Shown piece by piece: positions 1-6,689 of a stretch of DNA of 8,838 nucleotides (position 1 is its first letter; every line of letters begins with the position of its first letter). The notes beneath the pieces are model-generated. The model searched no databases. It was not told where the DNA came from and was given only the letters and a program-made list of their open reading frames with translations. Origin of the DNA: Vulcanimicrobiota bacterium (lineage in GTDB: Bacteria > Vulcanimicrobiota > Vulcanimicrobiia > Vulcanimicrobiales > Vulcanimicrobiaceae). A program made the position numbers and the translations under genes. The stretch is from assembly GCA_013043945.1 (NCBI GenBank), contig JABEUW010000259.1:1-8838 (forward strand), read 5' to 3'.

Positions 1-1911
1 CAGCGAGAGCCCCTTCGCCTTTGCGTCGGCGATCACGTCGCGGATCGCTTCGCCCTTATCGGCGGCGAGAATCGATGCCGTGGTGACTTCACCGGGGGTC
101 AGGTGATCTTTGATCATGTCGCCGTACGATAGACCGGTGTTCCCGAAGCGTTGTTTCAACGCATACCGTAACGATGCGTAGCGCTGCGGCGAGCTCCCTA
201 TTCCCAGCATCGTGATGCGCGCCGAGAGTTGGCGCGAACGCGCCATATCGAAGAGCTGATCGGCTTTCGAGGCGGCGACCGCTGCGGCGTTCACCGCGTC
301 GAGCGACTTCTTGAGATAGGGGAGCAGTGCGTCGTAATCTTGTTTGTTGATATCGCCGTTGAAGTTGAGCCGAATACCCACGAATTGGCGGAAGAACTCG
401 TCGAGTTTGCTTATGGATCCGTCGAGTAGGAGTGCCGAAGCGCGCGACGCATCGACCGCTCCGAGCATATCGGATTGAGCGCGCGAAAGCTCCGAGAGCA
501 TCGTCGGGTAGTCGGAGAAGATCGCTGCAGAGGTACTTGGAATCGGCGATTCTTTTAACGGCGCGGAGAGATCGCGCAGAATCAACTGCTGGTCTTCGAG
601 TACTCCGAAGGTTTTTTTGGGATCGAGCGAGCCGACGCCTTGGTTGCCGACGACCGCTTGAATATTCGAGAGCGCGAGGTTGAGTGCGGCACCCATCGCC
701 TCGATATTATTGCTGATCGCCGCGAGCCGCGATCCGGGCCGCACTTGAACGTTGCCGATATTCGGCACGTCGTAATTGAGCGCGGTCATCCGCGATTGCA
801 GCGCCTTGAGTTGGTTGCGCCCTTCTTCGGCGCGGCTCGCAATGTTCGTCGCCGACGCTTCGAGTTGCGATTTCGCCGCAGCGAGGCTCTCGCGCAGCGG
901 CGTGAGATGCGGACGCATCAAATCGACGCTCTGCACTTGAATTTGCTGCACGGCGGCGAGCCGCGATAGCGCGAGTTGTTTCGCCTGCGGGTCGCCGACC
1001 GAAGCGGCCTCCTCCAGCGTCTGTTCGCTCTTCGAGGTAAGGCCAAGCGCGAGCTGCATCTGCCCGAGTTTCAGTAACGCTTCCTGGTTGTTCGGGAGCG
1101 AGGGCACGAGCGCGGAGAGTTCGCTCGCCGCAATGCTATAGCGTGCGCGATCTGCATCGCTCAGGGCCTGTACCAAGCGCTGCTGCGGCGTCACCTTCGT
1201 CGGGTCGAGCTCGGGATAGCCGACGAGATGCTCCACGCGTACGCCGGCAGGCGGATGGTCGGCGAGATACTTCGTAATGAGGTCGCTATGCTGTGCTTCG
1301 AGCGTACCGAGGTGGCGCATCATCGAGAGCATCGCCTGTGGGTCGTATCCTGCTCGCGCCATCAACTGTAGCCCGTAACGGTCGGCTTGCAGTTCGTCGT
1401 CGCGCGAGAGTTTTGCAACGACTCCGGCCTCGGCGATATTGCCGAATTGATAGACGAGCGGCGAGAAGAGCGAGGCGATCGTAAAGAGCGCGTTGAGCAC
1501 CGTCATTTTCGATTGCATCGAAACGACGTGGTTGCGCTCGATATGGCCGGTTTCGTGCCCGAGAACGCCGGCGAGCTCGTCGCTGGACTGAACGAAATCG
1601 AGCAGCCCCTCATCGACGTAGACGTAGCCGCCCATCGTCGAGAACGCGTTGATATCGGGGGCGTTGATGATCTTGACGTTGTACGGTAATTCTTTGCGCG
1701 CGACTTGCTGCCACAGCTTCTGCGCGACGTGGTTCACCCAGCGGTTGAGCAGCGGATCGGTTTCGATGATGCTGCTGCGAACGATCTGTTCGTCTTCTTG
1801 GCGCCCCATCTGGACCTCTTGCTGCGCGGTCATGGCCTGCGCGGGCGCCGGCATGCACGTCAGCAGCAGCGAGAGCATCGTTACGATGGGGAGCAGGCGG
1901 CGAAGAAACAT
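1..1911 (-). CDS. Exported M48-family zinc metalloprotease with TPR-like and long helical C-terminal region (3' end outside window)
   Basis: A single uninterrupted reading frame of 637 codons runs off the left edge, so the C terminus is missing. The start is the ATG at 1909-1911, preceded by a good Shine-Dalgarno AGAGGTC (1918-1924, minus strand). Residues 1-26 are a signal peptide: basic MFLRR, a hydrophobic core, then an AQA cleavage site, so the enzyme probably acts outside the inner membrane. The M48 domain spans about residues 30-235. It shows the zinc motif HETGH (119-123), the third ligand Glu173 in SRDDELQAD, and the downstream HPP motif (219-221). Residues about 250-320 resemble a TPR unit, an arrangement known from BepA-like envelope quality-control proteases. 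From about 330 onward the protein is helical, with a probable coiled coil near 330-378, and I recognise no named domain there. It is transcribed away from the min operon. Family assignment is firm; the substrate is unknown. Confidence 0.93.
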   Translation of the reverse strand, partial: MFLRRLLPIVTMLSLLLTCMPAPAQAMTAQQEVQMGRQEDEQIVRSSIIETDPLLNRWVNHVAQKLWQQVARKELPYNVKIINAPDINAFSTMGGYVYVDEGLLDFVQSSDELAGVLGHETGHIERNHVVSMQSKMTVLNALFTIASLFSPLVYQFGNIAEAGVVAKLSRDDELQADRYGLQLMARAGYDPQAMLSMMRHLGTLEAQHSDLITKYLADHPPAGVRVEHLVGYPELDPTKVTPQQRLVQALSDADRARYSIAASELSALVPSLPNNQEALLKLGQMQLALGLTSKSEQTLEEAASVGDPQAKQLALSRLAAVQQIQVQSVDLMRPHLTPLRESLAAAKSQLEASATNIASRAEEGRNQLKALQSRMTALNYDVPNIGNVQVRPGSRLAAISNNIEAMGAALNLALSNIQAVVGNQGVGSLDPKKTFGVLEDQQLILRDLSAPLKESPIPSTSAAIFSDYPTMLSELSRAQSDMLGAVDASRASALLLDGSISKLDEFFRQFVGIRLNFNGDINKQDYDALLPYLKKSLDAVNAAAVAASKADQLFDMARSRQLSARITMLGIGSSPQRYASLRYALKQRFGNTGLSYGDMIKDHLTPGEVTTASILAADKGEAIRDVIADAKAKGLSL

Positions 1912-2128
1912 GAAGCGGACCTCTATCGGGTTAAGGGCTTGCTTGGCGGCGATTCATTCTATCGCTTAGAACGAGGGAAGGGTGGCTTGACGTTACGCCG
2001 GGATTCTGTGAGTGAGATGGGGATGGAGCCGGGAGAACGGCGAGCTTCTTGCGAGCGAGCTGTGGATGAGGAAGGGGTTCGCGGGAGCCCGGCGGGAACC
2101 CGCCGTCGATGACGGGACGAGCGAGGGC
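1912..2128. other. Divergent intergenic region between the M48 protease gene and the minC operon
   Basis: These 217 nt should hold the promoters of both divergent transcripts. On the minus strand a -10-like TAGAAT lies at 1956-1961, about 45 nt before the protease ATG, but no convincing -35 box accompanies it. On the plus strand TTGACG (1987-1992) resembles a -35 box, but no TATAAT-like hexamer lies 16-18 nt downstream. Close to the minC start are two competing inverted repeats: CGGCGGG-AA-CCCGCCG (2090-2105), and GGGTTC (2075-2080) paired with GAACCC (2096-2101). Either could fold in the minC leader. If minC actually starts at ATG 2066, these repeats would be coding. Confidence 0.4.
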
Positions 2129-2971
2129 GTGAGCGCGTTGTTGCGCGGGCGAAGTTGGGGGATCGAGGTCGCGCTTGACGGCGTCGATCTCGGCGATGCG
2201 CTCGCCGAGTTGGAGAGCAAGTTAAGCGCGGCGGAGGCCTTCTACCGCGACTGCGAAGCGACGCTCCGCTTCGGCGAAACGGCGCCGAGCGCGAGCGAAC
2301 TCCTTCGCTTGCAGGCCCTCCTCTCCGGCCGGAACATCTCGATTCGGCGCGTGCTCGGCGGCGCTGCGATCGCCGCGGCCGCCGAGGCGCTCGGGGCTCC
2401 CTTCGAAGAGAGCGTGCTGGGGGCGCCCGCGCCGAGCCCGCGCCGCGAGCCGCGGCGAAGCCGCGTGGTCGAGCTCTCCGAGTCGGCGCGCTCGTTAAAG
2501 GCCGATTTCGATGGCGCCCGCGCCGATATCGCCTCGCGCCGCCGCGCCGGAGAGACGAGCGTCCGTCGGCTCGATCTCAAGCGCCTCGGCGGCGACGAAG
2601 CGCCTGCGTTGCGCTTGGTCGAGGCCGCCCCGGGAACGCTCTACCACGTCGGCACGCTGCGCGGCGGGCAATCGCTGCAGCAGATCGGCAACATCGTCGT
2701 CGTCGGCGACGTCAATCCCGGCGCCGAACTGATCGCCAGCGGAGACATTCTCGTATTCGGTCGGCTCGCCGGCGTCGCGCATGCGGGCGCACAAGGCGAT
2801 AGCGAGGCGCGCGTGCGCGCGCTGGAATTGGCGCCGACGCAATTACGCATCGCCACCGCGATTGCAGCGGAGAGTTCGGCGCGACGCGGAAAGAAAGCCG
2901 AGCCGGAGACGGCGTGCGTGCGCGACGGAAAGATCGTCGTGGTTCCTTGTAGTAAAGAAGAAAGTTGGTAA
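2129..2971 (+). CDS. minC: Septum site-determining protein MinC (FtsZ assembly inhibitor)
   Basis: MinC blocks FtsZ polymerisation and is carried to the membrane by MinD. This protein has 280 residues from GTG 2129. Residues about 3-95 match the MinC N-terminal (FtsZ-binding) domain, beginning LLRGRSWGIEVAL. Residues about 170-240 are the beta-helical C-terminal domain, with RGGQ (178-181) at the position of the MinD-contacting RSGQ motif, then VGDVNPGAEL, DILVFG and AHAGAQGD. The linker between domains (about 96-168) is long, charged and arginine-rich, making the protein longer than the usual 220-235 residues. The start is uncertain. The frame stays open upstream to GTG 2012 and includes ATG 2066, but the domain alignment begins right at GTG 2129 and the Shine-Dalgarno evidence is weak everywhere. 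It is the first gene of the operon; the stop lies 1 nt before minD. Function is secure. Confidence 0.92.
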   Translation: MSALLRGRSWGIEVALDGVDLGDALAELESKLSAAEAFYRDCEATLRFGETAPSASELLRLQALLSGRNISIRRVLGGAAIAAAAEALGAPFEESVLGAPAPSPRREPRRSRVVELSESARSLKADFDGARADIASRRRAGETSVRRLDLKRLGGDEAPALRLVEAAPGTLYHVGTLRGGQSLQQIGNIVVVGDVNPGAELIASGDILVFGRLAGVAHAGAQGDSEARVRALELAPTQLRIATAIAAESSARRGKKAEPETACVRDGKIVVVPCSKEESW

Positions 2972-2972
2972 T

Positions 2973-3764
2973 GTGAGCACGCGACGAATCGTCGTAACCT
3001 CCGGGAAGGGCGGCGTCGGAAAAACGACGACGACCGCGAACCTCGGTGCGGCATTGGCGAAGCGCGGTCACCGCGTGGTGCTCGTCGACGCCGATATCGG
3101 CTTGCGCAATCTCGATTTGGTCTTGGGGCTTGAGAAGCGGATCGTTTTCGATATCGTCGAGGTCGCCGAAGGGCGCTGCCAACTCCGCCAGGCGCTCATC
3201 AAAGATAAGCGTTTTGATTCGCTGGCGATTCTCCCCGCCGCGCAGACGCGCGAAAAAGAGGCGATCACCGCCGAACAATTCGCGGCGGTTATCGCCGGGC
3301 TCGATGAGTTTGCGGACTTCGTTCTCATCGATTGCCCCGCGGGGATCGAGACCGGCTTTCGCAACGCCGTCGCGGGGGCGAAAGAAGCACTCGTCGTTAC
3401 GACCCCCGAGGTGAGCGCGATTCGCGATGCCGACCGGGTGATCGGGAAACTGCTCGAAGTGCCGATGCCGATCTCGCTCATCGTCAATCGCTTGCGCCCG
3501 GAGATGGTGCGTAGCGGCGATATGCTGGCAGTCGAGGATGTCTGCGAAGTGCTCAATGCAACGCTCGTCGGCGTCGTCCCCGACGATGAAGAGATCATCG
3601 ATACTACCAATCGCGGCGAGCCGATCGTGCTCGACGAAAGCAATCGACTGCGGACGATCTACGATAAAATCGCGCGTCGCCTCGAAGGCGAAGATATTCC
3701 GATCACCAGTTTCGAGAAGCCAACCTTCTTCAAGCGCCTCATCGGCGCGATCACGACGGGGTAA
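2973..3764 (+). CDS. minD: Septum site-determining ATPase MinD, canonical copy (copy 1 of 2)
   Basis: MinD is a ParA/MinD-type ATPase that dimerises on the membrane with ATP, recruits MinC and is released by MinE. This copy has 263 residues from GTG 2973, 1 nt after the minC stop, giving the start MSTRRIVVTSGKGG. The deviant Walker A motif GKGGVGKTT carries signature Lys12 and Lys17. Switch I is DADIGLRNLD (39-48) and switch II is DCPAGIETG (120-128). Segments ALIKDKR (74-80), LPAAQTREK and NRGEP follow the E. coli protein closely, so this is the more orthodox copy. The C terminus ends in FFKRLIG (252-258), the expected amphipathic membrane-targeting helix. The Shine-Dalgarno is weak (AAGAAGAAAG). 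A second minD follows after 3 nt. Confidence 0.96.
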   Translation: MSTRRIVVTSGKGGVGKTTTTANLGAALAKRGHRVVLVDADIGLRNLDLVLGLEKRIVFDIVEVAEGRCQLRQALIKDKRFDSLAILPAAQTREKEAITAEQFAAVIAGLDEFADFVLIDCPAGIETGFRNAVAGAKEALVVTTPEVSAIRDADRVIGKLLEVPMPISLIVNRLRPEMVRSGDMLAVEDVCEVLNATLVGVVPDDEEIIDTTNRGEPIVLDESNRLRTIYDKIARRLEGEDIPITSFEKPTFFKRLIGAITTG

Positions 3765-3767
3765 ACC

Positions 3768-4607
3768 ATGCACGAACGTCAACCCGAAATCGAAGTGGCC
3801 GCAGTGCCTGCGGTGCGCGGCCGCGCGATCGTTATTACCTCCGGAAAAGGCGGCGTCGGTAAGACGACGACCACCGCCAATCTCGGAACGGCGCTCGCGA
3901 TGCGCGGCGCACGCGTTGCGCTCGTCGACGCCGACGTCGGCCTGCGCAATCTCGATATCGTTCTCGGCCTCGAGAGCCGCGTGAAGCACCACCTGCTCGA
4001 CGTCATCGAAGGCGGCGTGACGCTCGATGAAGCGCTGGTCCCCTCGAAATATAACGAATCGCTGATGCTGCTCGCCGCGGCGCAGAACCGCGAAAAGGAC
4101 GAAGTCCCCACCGAAGCGATGACCGCATTAATCGAACGGCTGCGCGAGCGCTTCGATTACGTGCTGGTCGATTGCCCGGCGGGCATCGAACACGGCTTCC
4201 GCAATGCCGTCGCCGGAGCGCAGGAAGCAATCGTCGTCTGCACGCCGGAGGTCTCGGCGGTGCGCGATGTCGATCGCGTGATCGGCTTGCTCGGCAACCG
4301 CTTCAAACCGCAACTTATCGTCAACCGTCTGCGCCCTCAATTAGTCAAGCGCGGCAAGATGCTCTCGGTCGAAGATGTGAACGCAATCTTGCGCTTGCCG
4401 TTGCTCGGCGTGATCGCCGACGAACCGGAGATCATCATCACCACTAATAAAGGCGAGCCGCTCGCACTCCGGCGCGACGGCGCCACCGGCGCCGCTTATC
4501 ACGTGATGGCGGCGAAGATCGCGGGCGAGGACGTTGCAGCGCCGACGGTCGAAACGCGAGATTCATTTTTCGGGCGCCTTGGCGCGTTCTTCGGAGGCAA
4601 AGCATGA
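3768..4607 (+). CDS. minD: Second MinD-family ATPase, diverged tandem paralogue (copy 2 of 2)
   Basis: This is a 279-residue paralogue of the preceding gene, starting at ATG 3768. It keeps all catalytic elements: deviant Walker A with Lys27 and Lys32, switch I DADVGLRNLD (54-63), switch II DCPAGIEHG (135-143), and the RDVDR and NRLRP segments. It differs from copy 1 where partner-binding surfaces are expected: a 15-residue N-terminal extension, VKHHLLDV in place of IVFDIVEV, ALVPSKYNE in place of ALIKDKRFD, LLAAAQNREK in place of ILPAAQTREK, and His for Thr in switch II. The tail FFGRLGAFFGG (267-277) is still amphipathic but has lost one basic residue. In-frame GTG codons at residues 10, 13 and 16 could give a shorter start. 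It overlaps minE by ATGA (4604-4607). It may act as a heterodimer partner, an alternative MinE or MinC target, or a MinD for another cargo; the sequence does not decide. Confidence 0.93.
   Translation: MHERQPEIEVAAVPAVRGRAIVITSGKGGVGKTTTTANLGTALAMRGARVALVDADVGLRNLDIVLGLESRVKHHLLDVIEGGVTLDEALVPSKYNESLMLLAAAQNREKDEVPTEAMTALIERLRERFDYVLVDCPAGIEHGFRNAVAGAQEAIVVCTPEVSAVRDVDRVIGLLGNRFKPQLIVNRLRPQLVKRGKMLSVEDVNAILRLPLLGVIADEPEIIITTNKGEPLALRRDGATGAAYHVMAAKIAGEDVAAPTVETRDSFFGRLGAFFGGKA
4593..4597 (+). promoter_or_regulatory. Strong Shine-Dalgarno for minE inside the end of the second minD
   Basis: GGAGG lies 6 nt before the minE ATG at 4604. It is the clearest internal ribosome binding site in the operon; the other coupled genes have weak or no Shine-Dalgarno. 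This suggests MinE is translated independently at a higher rate, which would fit the known need for a balanced MinE:MinD ratio. The rate is inference. Confidence 0.7.
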
Positions 4608-4981
4608 TCGATTTTTTCAAACGCCTCTTCGGCCCCTCGGATTCGGGCGCGACGGCGAAGCAGCGCCTTCAACTCGTGCTGATGACCGACCACCTCGCGC
4701 TCGCTCCGGAGATGATCGACGCGATGAAACGCGAGCTCGTCGAAGTGATTTCGCGCTATGTGGAGGTCGATCGCGAGAAAGTCGAAGTCGATTTCGAGCG
4801 GCACGACCACGCGCTGGCGATGATGGCGAACGTCCCGATTCTTGGCGTCGCCCGCCCGAGCGAACGCGCGCCCGAACCGCTCGAGCCGGCGCAACCCGTC
4901 GCCGCGCAACCCGCCGCTGCGGGAGCCCCGCCCTTGCAACAACGGAAGCGACGCAAGAAAGCGCAACGCGCTCCGGCGTGA
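4604..4981 (+). CDS. minE: Cell division topological specificity factor MinE with basic C-terminal extension
   Basis: MinE stimulates MinD ATPase activity and strips MinD from the membrane, confining the Min inhibitor to the poles. Residues 1-83 match the whole family: an N-terminal membrane-binding segment IDFFKRLFG (2-10), the MinD-contacting helix around AKQRLQLVL (18-26), then the dimerisation domain with ELVEVISRYVEVD (44-56) and VEVDFERHD (60-68). E. coli MinE has 88 residues, but this one has 125. The extra region is a Pro/Ala-rich stretch (about 84-111) followed by the very basic QQRKRRKKAQR (112-122). Such a tail could bind nucleic acid or acidic lipids; that is inference. ATG 4604 overlaps the preceding stop by 4 nt and has a strong GGAGG. 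The stop overlaps the start of the next gene (GTGA, 4978-4981). Confidence 0.94.
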   Translation: MIDFFKRLFGPSDSGATAKQRLQLVLMTDHLALAPEMIDAMKRELVEVISRYVEVDREKVEVDFERHDHALAMMANVPILGVARPSERAPEPLEPAQPVAAQPAAAGAPPLQQRKRRKKAQRAPA

Positions 4982-5562
4982 GTTCCGAGCTCGCGGCGAA
5001 GATCGAGGGCTTCGCATTCGAGCCTCATTTTCTCGCAGAGAGCGAGGCGCGCGACCTCTTCGCGCGTCTCGTTCACGGTTTGGCATGGACGCAGCCGACG
5101 ATCGCGCTCTTCGGCGTGCGCCGCCAGATACCGCGCCTCGAGGCGTGGTACGGCGATCTCGATGCGCGCTACCGCTATTCGGGTATCGCGCACGAACCGA
5201 TGCCGTGGACGCCGGAGCTCGCCGGCCTCCGCGATCGCCTACGCAGCTACGCAGGCGAGCCCTTTAACAGCGTGCTGGCGAATCTCTATCGCGACGGACG
5301 CGATTCCAACGGCTGGCATAGCGACGACGAAGCCGAACTCGGCCCCACGCCGACGATCGCCTCGATCTCCCTGGGAGCGACGCGTCGCTTCTCCATCAAG
5401 GCGACGGCGAGCGGCGAACGGCACGCCTTCGAACTGAGTAGCGGCAGCTTGCTCGTGATGAGCGGCGCGAGCCAGCAGTTATGGCGGCACGCGGTTCCGA
5501 AAGAGCCGCTCGTGCAGCACGCGCGCATCAATCTCACCTTTCGTACCATTCTCACGCCATGA
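4978..5562 (+). CDS. alkB: AlkB-type 2-oxoglutarate/Fe(II) dioxygenase (alkylated nucleic-acid repair)
   Basis: AlkB enzymes oxidatively remove methyl groups such as 1-methyladenine and 3-methylcytosine from DNA or RNA, using Fe(II) and 2-oxoglutarate. The 194-residue product from GTG 4978 shows every active-site element: the iron ligands His114 and Asp116 in GWHSDDE and His171 in WRHAVP, and Arg183/Arg189 in RINLTFR, which match the 2-oxoglutarate-binding arginines of E. coli AlkB. PRLEAWYGD (52-60), RYSGI, PMPW and NSVLANLYRDG (97-107) resemble the ALKBH2/ALKBH3-like bacterial branch more than the classic adaptive-response AlkB. The frame is open upstream into minE, but conserved sequence begins after GTG 4978, whose GTGA overlap matches the style of the operon. 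It is odd for a repair enzyme to sit between minE and rodA; its substrate is not determined. Confidence 0.93.
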   Translation: MSSELAAKIEGFAFEPHFLAESEARDLFARLVHGLAWTQPTIALFGVRRQIPRLEAWYGDLDARYRYSGIAHEPMPWTPELAGLRDRLRSYAGEPFNSVLANLYRDGRDSNGWHSDDEAELGPTPTIASISLGATRRFSIKATASGERHAFELSSGSLLVMSGASQQLWRHAVPKEPLVQHARINLTFRTILTP

Positions 5563-6689
5563 GCGCGATCGTCACGCGCCTCGGCCGCGACTCGTCCTAT
5601 CGTATCGCTTGGCCGTTAATCGCCGGCGCCATCGGCGCGAGCTTACTCGGCGTCGTATTGATTCGCTCCGCCGATCTCCACAATCCGCAAGCGGGCCCCG
5701 AATATCTCAAACAACTTCTCTATATCGCAGTTGGCGTTCCCGTCATGCTGCTCTGTGCGCGGATCGATTATCGCATGTGGCAGCGCTTTGCGCCGGCGAT
5801 CTATGCGCTCAATCTCGTCTTGCTCTTGGCGATCGTCGTTATCGGTCACCGCGCACTCGGTGCGCAACGGTGGATCTCACTCGGCCCGCTCGGTACCTTT
5901 CAACCCTCGGAGTTCGCAAAGTTATTTTTGGCGATCTCCGGTGCGGCGGTGCTCGCGCGCGGCGATTACGCGCGCATGCGCGACATGTGGAAACCCTTAC
6001 TCGCCTTTGCGGTTCCGGCGCTCTTGGTTCTCAAGCAGCCCGATTTCGGCACCTCGCTGGTGCTCTTAGCGATTCTGACGACGCAGTTGTTCTTCGGGTT
6101 ACCGCGCCTCGGCGGCTTCGCGCTCTACTGCGCCGGCCTCTTTGTCGCCGGTGCGGTGACGGCGGGAACGAATCTCGTTCTCAAACCCTTTCAGAAGGCG
6201 CGCTTGTTGGTCTTTCTCAATCCGAAGGCCGATCCGCAGGGCGCCGGCTACAATTTGAATCAAGCGAAAATCGCCGTCGGTAACGGCGAACTGTTCGGGC
6301 GCGGGCTCTTTCATGGAACGCAGACGCAACTCTCGTTCGTCCCGGAGCATTCGCGCGATTTCATCTTTACCGTTCTCGCCGAAGAGCTCGGGTTGCTCGG
6401 TGTGCTCGGTCTTTTCGCGCTCTACGGTGCGATTATTTTCGGCGGCATTCGTGCGATGTACGGCGCGCAAGATCGCTTTGGATTGTTGCTTGCCGCCGGA
6501 ATAACCGCGATGCTGCTCTTTCACATGTTGGTGAATATCGGCATGACGGTGGGCATCATGCCGGTCACGGGAATCCCGCTGCCGTTCCTCTCGTACGGAG
6601 GTTCGGCGATGTTGACCAATTTTGCCGCCGTCGGCGTGCTGATGAATATCTACGCGCAGAAGGATCGCGGCGTTCTCGGAAACGCGTGA
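5559..6689 (+). CDS. rodA: Peptidoglycan glycosyltransferase RodA (SEDS family)
   Basis: RodA is an integral membrane enzyme that polymerises lipid II into glycan strands for lateral-wall growth, normally with a class B penicillin-binding protein. This 376-residue protein starts at ATG 5559, overlapping the alkB stop by ATGA. It has about ten hydrophobic segments and all SEDS signatures: PSEFAK (116-121), KQPDFGTS (159-166), GYNLNQAKIAVGNG (230-243), PEHSRDFIFTVLAEE (262-276) with the catalytic-type Asp267, and TGIPLPFLSYGGS (337-349). RodA is preferred over FtsW because of these motif variants and the neighbouring min genes, as seen in other phyla. Its class B PBP partner and mreBCD are not in the window. 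It overlaps the next gene by GTGA (6686-6689). Confidence 0.94.
   Translation: MSAIVTRLGRDSSYRIAWPLIAGAIGASLLGVVLIRSADLHNPQAGPEYLKQLLYIAVGVPVMLLCARIDYRMWQRFAPAIYALNLVLLLAIVVIGHRALGAQRWISLGPLGTFQPSEFAKLFLAISGAAVLARGDYARMRDMWKPLLAFAVPALLVLKQPDFGTSLVLLAILTTQLFFGLPRLGGFALYCAGLFVAGAVTAGTNLVLKPFQKARLLVFLNPKADPQGAGYNLNQAKIAVGNGELFGRGLFHGTQTQLSFVPEHSRDFIFTVLAEELGLLGVLGLFALYGAIIFGGIRAMYGAQDRFGLLLAAGITAMLLFHMLVNIGMTVGIMPVTGIPLPFLSYGGSAMLTNFAAVGVLMNIYAQKDRGVLGNA

Noticed and set aside
1987..1992. TTGACG as a -35 box for the min operon
   Set aside because: No -10-like hexamer lies at 15-18 nt spacing downstream.
229..2112. Several plus-strand open frames over the left part of the window
   Set aside because: They are shadows of the minus-strand M48 protease, whose HETGH motif, signal peptide and unbroken frame make the real coding strand clear.
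2012..2128. Longer MinC starts at GTG 2012 or ATG 2066
   Set aside because: The added residues do not resemble MinC, and the region holds inverted repeats suited to a leader. ATG 2066 cannot be fully excluded.
2712..3992. Long minus-strand open frame (about 426 codons) across minC, minD1 and the start of minD2
   Set aside because: It lies antisense to strongly conserved MinC/MinD sequence. Its protein is rich in His/Arg/Asp typical of antisense frames in GC-rich genes and shows no motif.
4534..4977. N-terminal extension of the AlkB frame back into minE and minD2
   Set aside because: The upstream translation is low-complexity Arg-rich sequence; AlkB homology starts just after GTG 4978, which makes a GTGA overlap like its neighbours.
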